The notes beneath the pieces are model-generated. The model saw only the letters and a list, made by a program, of their open reading frames with translations. It did no database searches and was not told the origin of the DNA. The translations under genes were made by a program, and so were the position numbers. Of a DNA stretch of 41,398 nucleotides, positions 22,862-31,253 are shown piece after piece; the first letter of the stretch is position 1; the number at the start of each line of letters is the position of its first letter. The DNA lies in IMG/VR virus record IMGVR_UViG_3300036886_000103, positions 1-41,398 of that record. One strand, 5' to 3'. The DNA is from a virus.

Positions 22862-25800
22862 ATGGCAAATACTCCTTTCCAACAAAAACGCTTCCAAGGA
22901 ATTGCGGATTATACTAAAGAAAGTGCTAATGGACAAATTGAAAGTACCGTCTATTTTTGCCGAGCTGTTAATTACCGTGACGACCCGTCAGCCATTACCC
23001 TACTTCCTGCCTCAGTCAAAGAGTCAGGATCAAACGTCACCGACTTAATTAAGTGGGGTGAACTTGTACCCGTCACCCTTAACTCTTACTTTTATGGAAA
23101 TGTAGGTAATATCTATCAACGGACTTCGGCTGCCTCTTGGAGCAACCTACACACGGCCCCAGTTTCACACGGCAATGGAATGGCCTATTTTACGGGTGAC
23201 GACTACCTCTATTACACAACCGATAAGTCCTTTGGACGCTATGGGCCTATGCAAAACTCACCAGCTTTTACTGATGACTACTTGAAGTCTTTAGGAGGAG
23301 TGGCACAAAACACCAATTCACTATCGGTACTTGCCGCCTCCTCAATGTACGCAACCGCTGCTGATTCAGCCTCTCTTTCTGTTACCGGAAACTTAACACT
23401 GGAAACTTATTTCAAAGCTACAACTCTTCCGACAGTCGGAAATTCAATGACTTTAATTGGAAAGTGGGACGAGTCAGGAGCAACAAGGTCTTACAAACTT
23501 GACCTTTACGGAGTGTCGGGGTACTTTGGTGACGGTTCAGATGGGGCTTTGGTAATATCAACTAATACGACAGAAGCGCCTATAGATAGCGCCTGTAGTG
23601 GAACAGCTGGTACTCAAAGCTTGACCGCAACTAACGTATCATTTGCCGCCGGACAGGTTATTCTAATTCACCAGACACAAGGATCAAACGCTGGACAATA
23701 TGAGCGAAATAAGATCCAAGGATATACGGCGGGGACAATAACACTGGATACTCCGCTTATTGGATCTTATACAACCGGCGCACAGGTTAGAGTGTTAAAA
23801 CAATATACAAACGTAACAATAAATAGTGCTAAAACTTATACCGCTAAGGCTTGGAATGGGACAGTGGGAGGCATATTGGCTTTCTTGGCTTCAGGTACAG
23901 TAACTGTGACAGGTTTAATTGATGCTACAGGTAAGGGTTTTAGAGGTGGAATAGAAAATATAGGTCTTTACGGAAATGGATATTGTGGAGAAGGAACTGT
24001 AGGTGCATCTTATCAGTGGCCTCATTCAAACGGAAATGGAGGAGGAGGAGGAGACAACAATATAGTATCAACCGGTGGAGCAGGGGGAGGAAATGCAAAT
24101 GCTGCCTTAGATATTCATCTTGGGAATTATATTATTAGAGGAGGTCTGGCAAGTGGATCAAATGATCTAACAACAATGACATTTGGTGGTGGTGGTGGAG
24201 GTGCAGGAAATAGCGTTAATTTCCCACAAACAGGTGCTATTGGTGGAACTGGTGGAGGAATTATTTTTATTTCTGGAGTTACTGTAACAATAACAGGAAG
24301 TATTGTATCAAATGGAAACAATGGAGGATCTGATAGTTATTCATATTATGGGGGTTCTGGAGCTGGAGGATCAATTCTTATTAAGACTCAGGTTGCGACT
24401 TTAGGAACAAGTTTAATTTTATCAAATGGAGGATCGGCTCAAGGAACAGGAGATAAATCAGGAGGAGCTGGTTCAGTAGGACGAATAGCTATTAATTATC
24501 TCACTTCCTATACAGGTACTACCAATCCCACTCTAAATCCTATTCTTGATAATACTTTAGTCACAACAACGACAATTCAAGCACGTTTAGGTATTTCAAA
24601 TGACGGTACTAACTTTGAATACCTGACACAAAACCTTAACAACTTGACTACGGCAACGTGGAATAGGTTAAGTGTTACGTGGTTAGCCGCCTCGTCCCTT
24701 GCGACCTTTTACCTCAACGCAGTGGCATTAGGTACCTCAACAGGGACTAAGACTGCCATTCACGACAATGCCTCGCTTCTTTACGTAGGAGCCAACAAGA
24801 CGTCAGTTGCCGCCAATTTCTTTAACGGACTAATTGACGACATACGAATATGGAACAATGTTCAAACGGCAACGCAAATAACAACTAACCTTAATCAGTA
24901 CATAAACGTGGCGTCCTCTGGCCTACAGGCTTACTATCACTTAGACAACGCCTTGACTGACGCAACCTCAAATGCCAACACGCTTACTGGAGTCAACACG
25001 CCTACTTTCTCAGTTGACGTGCCTTTTCCAGCCTATACGACACGCTTAGATATTGACGCTCAAAGCACCAATACTGGACAGACTTATACACTTTTAACTT
25101 CAATATCTGAAGCAGCAGCTGATAAACTGTCCTTCACCCCAGTTAACGACCCTCAGGCCTCGGTTGGTTTCTACGTAGATACCAAAGGTACAGGCAACTT
25201 TACCGTTACAGTTCACGACAACCAGAATAAAGTGATTGCGACCTCAACTGTCTTAACTGCCAACATTCCCACAGCTGGGTTTGTGGAGTTCTTCTTTACC
25301 CCTTGGAGAATAATCACAGGCAAAAGTTACCACATACACCTTACAGTCTCAACGGGCACTTCGAAGGTTGTAACAGGTACAACTGCCGACTTTTCAACTG
25401 CCGAGTATAAGACCTTCTTCGGGTGGTTAGTCACTGACACCCAGTTTCATCCAGCAGTCCAGTTTCAGTATCAGCCTTTGGGGGGAGTGTTAACTGGAGC
25501 GATGATATATGGAAATGAACGGTACTTAGCAGTGTGGGATGGAGCTAATTACAGTCCTAATTTTATCGCCTTTCCTCCTGCGTGGCACGTCAGGTGCTTC
25601 GGGTTTTGGAGAGAGTTTCTAGCTATAGGTATGTGGCGGGGAGGCAACATCTATGACTTTTCAATGGGGCGTATCTACTTCTGGGACGGAATAGGTCAGA
25701 CTTACAACTTCTTTATTGACGTACCAGATGGGCCTATAAACGCCATGTTTGGGGTGGATACTGACCTTTTCTTCTTTGCTGGGTGGAGGGGACAGTTACT

Positions 25801-26494
25801 TGACTATCAGGGAGGATATTTCTACAATACCGGAAACACCCAGTCAGCTAAGCTTAAAAGGATGCCTTTAATTGCCCCAGGCGACTATACGGAAGTCAAC
25901 CCAGGAGCTATCAATATGTGGCGTGGGCTCCTACACTTTGGGCTGTTTGCCAATTCTAATTCAACGACAATGCAACGTGGAGTTTACTCATTTGGAACCT
26001 TGAACCAATACTACCCATCAACTTTGTCTTATGATTACGTAGTTTCTACAGGCAGTAGAAGTAACACCGTAACTATTGGCTGTGTCTATCCTGTAGGGCA
26101 GTCCCTTATTGTAGGTTGGCAGGATGGGATAGCCTACGGAGCTGATATGGTAAACTTTGGCAACGCTCCTGCCCCATCTGGCGAGATACAGCTTCTAATT
26201 CAAGATGACGGCTCGCTTTATTCTCAGAAGGAAAACTTTGTAGTGAGAGCCGACTTCATGCCTCTTAAGACTGGAGAGAGCGTTGACGTCAAGTACAATG
26301 TAGACCGAAGCGGTTGGATAACTTCAACCCTAGATACAACAGTAGGAGACATTTTCACTAAGCAGACAATAGGAACAGGTAGAAGCCGTGAAGTTCAAAT
26401 CGGTGTAGATATTTACGCTACAGGGCTTACTAGTCCTACTTTACTTAGCATAGCAGGACAACATGATACTGGAAGTTCTGAAACGGCTTTTTAA
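22862..26494 (+). CDS. Large tail nozzle-like protein with split LamG domain and Gly-rich insertion
   Basis: 1210 aa, the largest gene. Residues 1-150 (FQQKRFQGIADYTKESANGQ; VYFCRAVNYRDDPSAI; GNIYQRTSAASWS) match the beginning of beta-propeller nozzle proteins (tail tube B type). A LamG/jelly-roll domain starts near 170 (LTLETYFKATTLP) and resumes near 567, ending near 680 (FNGLIDDIRIWNNVQT); about 345 residues are inserted between, including a Gly-rich beta-helical stretch (about 390-536). Residues 720-1190 form a further beta-propeller-like region (RYLAVWDGANYSP, REFLAIGMWRGG, DLFFFAGWRGQ). No tape measure is present, so this is read as the tail hub/nozzle of a short tail carrying adhesion domains. 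Confidence 0.6.
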   Translation: MANTPFQQKRFQGIADYTKESANGQIESTVYFCRAVNYRDDPSAITLLPASVKESGSNVTDLIKWGELVPVTLNSYFYGNVGNIYQRTSAASWSNLHTAPVSHGNGMAYFTGDDYLYYTTDKSFGRYGPMQNSPAFTDDYLKSLGGVAQNTNSLSVLAASSMYATAADSASLSVTGNLTLETYFKATTLPTVGNSMTLIGKWDESGATRSYKLDLYGVSGYFGDGSDGALVISTNTTEAPIDSACSGTAGTQSLTATNVSFAAGQVILIHQTQGSNAGQYERNKIQGYTAGTITLDTPLIGSYTTGAQVRVLKQYTNVTINSAKTYTAKAWNGTVGGILAFLASGTVTVTGLIDATGKGFRGGIENIGLYGNGYCGEGTVGASYQWPHSNGNGGGGGDNNIVSTGGAGGGNANAALDIHLGNYIIRGGLASGSNDLTTMTFGGGGGGAGNSVNFPQTGAIGGTGGGIIFISGVTVTITGSIVSNGNNGGSDSYSYYGGSGAGGSILIKTQVATLGTSLILSNGGSAQGTGDKSGGAGSVGRIAINYLTSYTGTTNPTLNPILDNTLVTTTTIQARLGISNDGTNFEYLTQNLNNLTTATWNRLSVTWLAASSLATFYLNAVALGTSTGTKTAIHDNASLLYVGANKTSVAANFFNGLIDDIRIWNNVQTATQITTNLNQYINVASSGLQAYYHLDNALTDATSNANTLTGVNTPTFSVDVPFPAYTTRLDIDAQSTNTGQTYTLLTSISEAAADKLSFTPVNDPQASVGFYVDTKGTGNFTVTVHDNQNKVIATSTVLTANIPTAGFVEFFFTPWRIITGKSYHIHLTVSTGTSKVVTGTTADFSTAEYKTFFGWLVTDTQFHPAVQFQYQPLGGVLTGAMIYGNERYLAVWDGANYSPNFIAFPPAWHVRCFGFWREFLAIGMWRGGNIYDFSMGRIYFWDGIGQTYNFFIDVPDGPINAMFGVDTDLFFFAGWRGQLLDYQGGYFYNTGNTQSAKLKRMPLIAPGDYTEVNPGAINMWRGLLHFGLFANSNSTTMQRGVYSFGTLNQYYPSTLSYDYVVSTGSRSNTVTIGCVYPVGQSLIVGWQDGIAYGADMVNFGNAPAPSGEIQLLIQDDGSLYSQKENFVVRADFMPLKTGESVDVKYNVDRSGWITSTLDTTVGDIFTKQTIGTGRSREVQIGVDIYATGLTSPTLLSIAGQHDTGSSETAF

Positions 26495-26495
26495 T

Positions 26496-27074
26496 ATGGA
26501 CAAAACCGACAACAAAGACACACAACCCGTTGATACAACCCAACCCGACAATAAAATAGGCAGTCCTATTCCTATCATAAGTCAGCAAAACATAGCCCCT
26601 GGGGCAATTAAACAACGACACCTAGTCCCCAGTCCTACCCAAAAAGGGGATATGTATTATGGTAGTAATGGAGGGTTTGCTAACTTACCTGTGGGAACTT
26701 CAGGACAGGTTTTGACAATATTAAATGGAGTACCGGTATGGGGTGGATCAACTGGTAGTAATACTAATGGCTCTTATACTAAATTTGCCAATGGAACTCT
26801 AATTCAATGGGGAGCGCCCTCCTACGGGGCATCAGGCGGTGGCCCTTGGGGAACTTCACCTTATTGTAAAGGCTTTACAATAACTTACCCTATTTCTTTT
26901 CTAGCCGTTCCTTATACAGTAGCCCAAGCCGAAGAGACCTCAGCGGCAACATTTTCTTGGATAGGATATTTAACTAGTAAGACTGTATCAGGGTGCAATG
27001 GGTATATATTCAATAACGTAACAATCGGAGCAAATACAACAGTATCTTGGATAGCCGTTGGAAAATGGAAATAA
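26496..27074 (+). CDS. Tail fibre protein with C-terminal receptor-binding domain
   Basis: 192 aa, started at the ATG in the TAATATG junction rather than the ATG at 26463. Acidic/polar N-terminus, a fibre motif (GDMYYGSNGGFANLPVG, then SGQVLTILNGVPVWGG) and a C-terminal domain beginning YTKFANGTLIQWG with ITYPISFLAVPYTV and closing VSWIAVGKW, the pattern of gp53-like receptor-binding tips. Likely recognises the host surface. Confidence 0.75.
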   Translation: MDKTDNKDTQPVDTTQPDNKIGSPIPIISQQNIAPGAIKQRHLVPSPTQKGDMYYGSNGGFANLPVGTSGQVLTILNGVPVWGGSTGSNTNGSYTKFANGTLIQWGAPSYGASGGGPWGTSPYCKGFTITYPISFLAVPYTVAQAEETSAATFSWIGYLTSKTVSGCNGYIFNNVTIGANTTVSWIAVGKWK

Positions 27075-27077
27075 AAG

Positions 27078-27086
27078 TGTTATAAT
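27078..27086 (+). promoter_or_regulatory. Extended -10 promoter of the 27145 gene
   Basis: TGT-TATAAT (hexamer 27081-27086), followed by the ACATA-hairpin leader. Confidence 0.55.
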
Positions 27087-27097
27087 TAACCTAAGGC

Positions 27098-27126
27098 ACA
27101 TAGCCACCTGAAAGAGTGGCTTTTTT
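27098..27126 (+). terminator. Promoter-proximal hairpin with T-tract, ejection-gene leader
   Basis: ACATA (27098-27102), stem AGCCAC/GTGGCT (27102-27107, 27116-27121), 8-nt loop, six T, then an A/T-only stretch and the ATG at 27145. Confidence 0.55.
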
Positions 27127-27144
27127 ATTAGTTTAATTTATAAT

Positions 27145-27963
27145 ATGGCAGATCCCTCAACAGATTTTGGTAACTCGGTAGCTAGTAGTGCAGTAGATAC
27201 AGGTAAGACAGCGATAAATTCGTTCAACCCTAATGCTACAGCTACTAGTCAACAGAACAATACTGGTAACCTTTTTAACACCCAACAGAACCAGACTAAC
27301 GACTATATAGGCCAGTATTCAAAAGCAGTAGCAAATAACCCGACAGTCACTTCACTTTACAACAAAGGTAATGAAATGTTTAACGTTCCTCAGTTAGCCC
27401 AACAGGCGACTAACCTTAATAACCAAATGACAGGTGCGGTACCTTCAGGTTACGCAGGAGCAAGAGGGTTTGATATTTCAAATACCGACGTTCAGAACGG
27501 GATTGCTCAGAGAACAGCCTACCTACAACCTCAAGCCAATGCGGCTAATGCCAACTACAACTCGGCTGCAGGCTTAGCCTCTCAGTATGTAACCGCAGGA
27601 CAAGCTCAAAATCAACAGAATTTACTCCCTATTCAGGCAGAGCAACAGAACCTTTTACAGCAACAGGCGGCACAAGCAACGGGTTGGAATAACGCCGCAC
27701 AAAGCGAATTTCAAGCCTTAGTTTCAAAAATGAACGCTGGTGTGACTTTAAGTCAGGCGGAGCTAGATAGAGCAAATATTTTAGCCTCTCAAGAGACGTC
27801 TTATCTTAATCAGATAACGGCTTCTCAGGCTACTGTAAATGTTGCTAAGATTGGCGCTCAATTCCAAAAAGTAGACAAAGGGCAAAATTTAGTCAATACT
27901 TTAGGACAGACTATTTTAAACCCGTCTATGACAAATACCACGGGTGTACAAACCTATGGCTAA
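27145..27963 (+). CDS. Internal virion / ejection-type protein, Gln/Asn-rich
   Basis: 272 aa, extremely rich in Gln, Asn, Ala and Thr with long helical stretches (NNAAQSEFQALVSKMNAG, AELDRANILASQETSYL) and no Cys. Such composition, together with a place after the tail genes and before a large similar protein, is typical of internal core or ejection proteins of short-tailed phages that leave the head with the DNA. The stop is overlapped by the next gene (8 bp). Confidence 0.55.
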   Translation: MADPSTDFGNSVASSAVDTGKTAINSFNPNATATSQQNNTGNLFNTQQNQTNDYIGQYSKAVANNPTVTSLYNKGNEMFNVPQLAQQATNLNNQMTGAVPSGYAGARGFDISNTDVQNGIAQRTAYLQPQANAANANYNSAAGLASQYVTAGQAQNQQNLLPIQAEQQNLLQQQAAQATGWNNAAQSEFQALVSKMNAGVTLSQAELDRANILASQETSYLNQITASQATVNVAKIGAQFQKVDKGQNLVNTLGQTILNPSMTNTTGVQTYG

Positions 27964-28453
27964 TGAATTTGTAGACGAAAAACTATTACAAGAAATGTCT
28001 GGGGCTTCTTCATCAAATACAAATGACATGACTGATCCTAAGTTGTTGGACGAAATTTTTAGTGGTAGTAAACAGTCTATAAATCCTAATATTGATAATG
28101 CTAAAAAATATGTAGGAAATCAGGACGCTAACGATTCTTATGCTGGATGGTGCCAAAAATTTACTGATGATATATTAAATACTCCACAGGAACAACGACA
28201 ATCATCAGCTCTAAATACTTTTCAGAATAACCCAAATTCAGTTAATGATCCAAGTCTTAAGGGGATTCAACCAGGGGACTTAGTTTATTTTGACGCAGCT
28301 CAATCTAATCAAGGAGATGGTCATGTTGGATTTTATGAAGGTAATGGAAAATTTATCTCTGCTACAGATAATGGGATTGTTGATAATAAAAATATCAATG
28401 AATGGAATCAGCAAAATAACCAGTCAGTTCTAGGCTATATTCCAAAACGTTAA
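27956..28453 (+). CDS. Virion-associated CHAP/NlpC-type peptidoglycan hydrolase
   Basis: 165 aa. The N-terminus carries two copies of a DxKLLxE motif (DEKLLQEMSG at 7-16 and DPKLLDEIFSG at 27-37), perhaps a virion-docking repeat. The catalytic domain has Cys66 in YAGWCQKFTDD, GDLVYFDAA, and His123 in GDGHVGFYEG: the Cys-His arrangement of CHAP/NlpC-P60 amidases and endopeptidases. Encoded between ejection-type proteins, it probably opens the cell wall locally at infection rather than causing lysis. Overlaps the preceding gene by 8 bp. Confidence 0.75.
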   Translation: MANEFVDEKLLQEMSGASSSNTNDMTDPKLLDEIFSGSKQSINPNIDNAKKYVGNQDANDSYAGWCQKFTDDILNTPQEQRQSSALNTFQNNPNSVNDPSLKGIQPGDLVYFDAAQSNQGDGHVGFYEGNGKFISATDNGIVDNKNINEWNQQNNQSVLGYIPKR

Positions 28454-28456
28454 AAA

Positions 28457-28465
28457 TGATATAAT
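28457..28465 (+). promoter_or_regulatory. Extended -10 promoter, leaderless 28472 gene
   Basis: TGA-TATAAT (hexamer 28460-28465), 6 bp, ATG at 28472. Confidence 0.6.
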
Positions 28466-28471
28466 TAACTT

Positions 28472-30649
28472 ATGCCACCAACACTAACTCAAAATCAGAA
28501 TAATCCTTTTGTCAATTTTGTTACAGATTTAGTTAAAAAAACTAAAGGTTCTGTAAGTGATATTGTTAATTCCATAGCTAAATCAGGGAGTGTTCCTAAT
28601 TATCTATCTGATGTAGCTATAAAAAATGTTGTTAAACCAATTTATCAAAGTGCAAAGGCTAATTTTGACGCTATTTCTGGTCAGCAACCTGGAGAGACAA
28701 CACAACAATATAATGAACGTCAAATGAGAGGACAGGAAGGAACATTTGCTCTTAGTACAATGGCTGCAATCCCAGGGCCAAACGGTATTATAGGGCCAAG
28801 TCCAGAAGGAGAAGTGGCTACACCAGTAGAAAGTAAAGTAGCTCCAACTATACCAAAAACAGAAATTCCAACCACTTTAGAAGTAAAACCACCAGTAAAA
28901 GAAATTCCCAAAGTAGCGGAACAAGTAAACAATCTTCCAGTAATAGACAATCGTCCAACTATAGATTCTCCAATCTTAGATAAAAATGGTGTTCCTTTCA
29001 AAACACCAGTCAATCAATATGCGACACCTGACGCTAATCCTTTAACAGGGAAAGATGTTAGTGGTAGTACAGGATTACCACCTATAGAAGAAAAACCACC
29101 TTCTAATACTGTTCCAATAACAGGCAAAATACATTCTGAAATTCCAGATAATCCTGTAGATGTCAGTGGAACAAGAGTTAATAAAAATCCTGTTACTCAA
29201 GGCAATCCTGTTATAGTTGATTTAAGAAATGAAGCAAAAAGGAATCCTTATTATCTTGAAGATATGCAAAATTCACAAAAAATAATAGATCAATATGTTC
29301 CTGGTAATACTGCAAAAGAGGTTGAAGCTAATCTAAACCCAAAAATATTGGAAGAATCAAAACGGATTGATAATGTAATGGCTACTCAAGCACCGAAAAC
29401 AAAAGTTACACTTGGTGATATTATTGATGCTAACGAAACAACATTGAAAGAAAAAGGATTAAATCCAATATCTGAGAATGTAAATCCGGAGAGTACTGCC
29501 ACCAATCAACTTATAACTCAGTTTAACAATATAAAGGGTGGTAAAAAAATGCTTCTTTCAACAGAAATAACAGGGCCTGAATTAAGAGAATATATAAGCA
29601 ATGTTGATAAACAATTACAAAATGTTTATAAAATTCAAGAGAGAGGAGGGTCGTTAACTCCTCCTCAAACAGCTATGCTTACAATGAGACGAACTTTAAG
29701 TGAGCAACTAAAAACTATGTACCCTGATATTAGTGATGCACTTGATCGCCAAAGCGGTATGATAACAGCTAGACCATCGGTAGCTAATGCTGCGGGAGCT
29801 GAGGAAACTGCAACTATAAAAACTGCAAATGCTCCTAAACCTAATGCTTGGCAAAGATTTAAAAATCAATCTTTACCTGCGGTAGGATTAGAATTAGGAG
29901 GAGCTGGAGTAGCAGCGGGAGGTTTATATGCAGGAAGTCAGGCTATAGCAGGCGGGGCTTTTGATAAGCAAACTTCAACAACATCAACTGATACATCTAA
30001 ATTACCTGATAGATATACTTTCAAAGACCCTATAAAATCAGGTTTAGTTGTAGGCCCACAAGATCAGGCAAATCAACTTGCGGCTCTTGATAAAAAAATA
30101 GGAGAAGATAAAAAATTATCGCTTACAAGTTTACAAGGGGATCAACAATTGGCAATAGATACCGCACAGCAAGCTGCCCTTCAAAAAAAATTTGATGCAC
30201 AAACTCCAGTATTAGATCAATGGAAAAAAACTTACACCATACAATTAGGAGTTAATAAAGCAGTAAAATTAACAAATAACGCTCCTCCTAATCCTGCACA
30301 ATTTATTAAATGGTATGACGACGTGAGAAAAGGAAAAGATAAACAATACTCTCAATTAACAGGAGTATTGAATTGGCTTGAAAAAAATCGTGGAGCTGAC
30401 TTTTCAAAGGTAAAAACTAAAGACGCTTTACTTGGAGCTTTAGATAGTGAAATGGAGAATGTTAAAAGTGAACAGGATGCTGCCGAAGAACAGTATACCG
30501 GAGGATCACAGCAAACACTTACTCCACCATCAAATCTACCTATTATTAAACCTCAAGTTCAACCATCAAACCTACCTACTATTGGAACACCCAGTCATTT
30601 AAATTTTAATTTTGGTAGTGCTGGACAAGGATTACCTGCAATTCAATAA
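28472..30649 (+). CDS. Large internal / ejection-type protein
   Basis: 725 aa. N-terminal helical region (NFVTDLVKKTKGSVSDIVNS), a long Pro/Lys/Thr/Val-rich disordered part (about 110-270), helical middle (ELREYISNVDKQLQNVYKIQ), one hydrophobic Gly/Ala segment (about 470-492: VGLELGGAGVAAGGLYAG) that may insert into a membrane, and a charged C-terminal part with Pro-rich end. This matches ejected proteins that form the trans-envelope conduit of podoviruses. No catalytic motif is visible. Confidence 0.5.
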   Translation: MPPTLTQNQNNPFVNFVTDLVKKTKGSVSDIVNSIAKSGSVPNYLSDVAIKNVVKPIYQSAKANFDAISGQQPGETTQQYNERQMRGQEGTFALSTMAAIPGPNGIIGPSPEGEVATPVESKVAPTIPKTEIPTTLEVKPPVKEIPKVAEQVNNLPVIDNRPTIDSPILDKNGVPFKTPVNQYATPDANPLTGKDVSGSTGLPPIEEKPPSNTVPITGKIHSEIPDNPVDVSGTRVNKNPVTQGNPVIVDLRNEAKRNPYYLEDMQNSQKIIDQYVPGNTAKEVEANLNPKILEESKRIDNVMATQAPKTKVTLGDIIDANETTLKEKGLNPISENVNPESTATNQLITQFNNIKGGKKMLLSTEITGPELREYISNVDKQLQNVYKIQERGGSLTPPQTAMLTMRRTLSEQLKTMYPDISDALDRQSGMITARPSVANAAGAEETATIKTANAPKPNAWQRFKNQSLPAVGLELGGAGVAAGGLYAGSQAIAGGAFDKQTSTTSTDTSKLPDRYTFKDPIKSGLVVGPQDQANQLAALDKKIGEDKKLSLTSLQGDQQLAIDTAQQAALQKKFDAQTPVLDQWKKTYTIQLGVNKAVKLTNNAPPNPAQFIKWYDDVRKGKDKQYSQLTGVLNWLEKNRGADFSKVKTKDALLGALDSEMENVKSEQDAAEEQYTGGSQQTLTPPSNLPIIKPQVQPSNLPTIGTPSHLNFNFGSAGQGLPAIQ

Positions 30650-30769
30650 TTATTTAGAACGTGCAAATAAACGATCAAGAAAGAAAAGGACTATAACTCC
30701 TCCAATAACAAAAGGCAGATAATTTAGAGAGATATAAAACATTCCTGTAATTACGTCCATTATACTCAT
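30650..30769 (-). CDS. Antisense-oriented single-span membrane peptide, 39 aa
   Basis: Lies on the minus strand within the late plus-strand block, beginning at the ATG 30769-30767 and ending TAA at 30652-30650, directly after the stop of the ejection protein. Product starts MSIMDVITGMFYISLNYL, continues with a strongly hydrophobic span (PFVIGGVIVLFFL) and ends in a basic tail (DRLFARSK), so the C-terminus should face the cytoplasm. It has its own promoter with a consensus -35. A small phage moron, for instance superinfection exclusion, is possible; function unproven. Confidence 0.6.
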   Translation of the reverse strand: MSIMDVITGMFYISLNYLPFVIGGVIVLFFLDRLFARSK

Positions 30770-30777
30770 ATACTTTA

Positions 30778-30806
30778 ACAATATACTTCTTTTTACACCT
30801 TGTCAA
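30778..30806 (-). promoter_or_regulatory. Promoter of the antisense membrane peptide
   Basis: Minus strand: TTGACA (30806-30801), 17-bp spacer, TATTGT (30783-30778), then 8 bp to the ATG at 30769. It overlaps nothing but the late promoter region of the 30830 gene. Confidence 0.6.
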
Positions 30807-30813
30807 CTGAATA

Positions 30814-30822
30814 TGATATAAT
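30814..30822 (+). promoter_or_regulatory. Extended -10 promoter, near-leaderless 30830 gene
   Basis: TGA-TATAAT (hexamer 30817-30822), 7 bp, ATG at 30830. Reading from an upstream TTG at 30800 would translate this promoter, so the ATG is the start. Confidence 0.55.
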
Positions 30823-30829
30823 TTCATAT

Positions 30830-31249
30830 ATGAACCCCTCACTAATGAGTAGTTTAACCCAAGGTATGCAGGCTGGAAATAGCCCTATGAATCAAGTTAC
30901 ACCTGGTGCACCCAACTTTCAACCAGGCCTACAGTCTCCACAATCAGCTCCTATGCCCAACAAAACCTTTCATCTTGAAGCCGCCTTAAAAAGACGTGGA
31001 ATGCAGATGCCAGCCTCTCTACAAGGAGGCGCACCCCCAGCCCCACCTATGCCTACCGATCCCTCACAAGCTCAAGGACAGCCACAACCAGCACAACCTG
31101 CCCCAGTAGAACCTGCAACACCTTTAAGCGAGGTGGAATTGATAATCAAGGCATTGACAAAACACTTGGATCACCGTGGTAAACTCGAAGCCAAAATCTT
31201 AGAAGCAGCGCTTCCTAAAGATCAAACACCTATTAGTAGTCCACAATAA
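30830..31249 (+). CDS. Pro/Gln-rich hypothetical protein, 139 aa
   Basis: Low-complexity, Pro/Gln/Met/Ala-rich (SLTQGMQAGNSPMNQ; PPAPPMPTDPSQAQGQ) with one helical segment near the C-terminus (SEVELIIKALTKHLDHRGKL). Composition resembles the disordered C-terminus of the portal and some internal virion proteins. Ends with a tandem TAATAA before the HNH gene. Unknown function. Confidence 0.5.
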   Translation: MNPSLMSSLTQGMQAGNSPMNQVTPGAPNFQPGLQSPQSAPMPNKTFHLEAALKRRGMQMPASLQGGAPPAPPMPTDPSQAQGQPQPAQPAPVEPATPLSEVELIIKALTKHLDHRGKLEAKILEAALPKDQTPISSPQ

Positions 31250-31253
31250 TAAT

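Noticed and set aside
22862-26494. Tape-measure protein
   Set aside because: The product is beta-rich with LamG and propeller-like parts, not a long helical protein; no other tail-tube genes support a long tail.
12541-27144. Integrase, excisionase or attachment sites
   Set aside because: No tyrosine or serine recombinase motif in any translated frame; XRE and RHH regulators alone do not show lysogeny.
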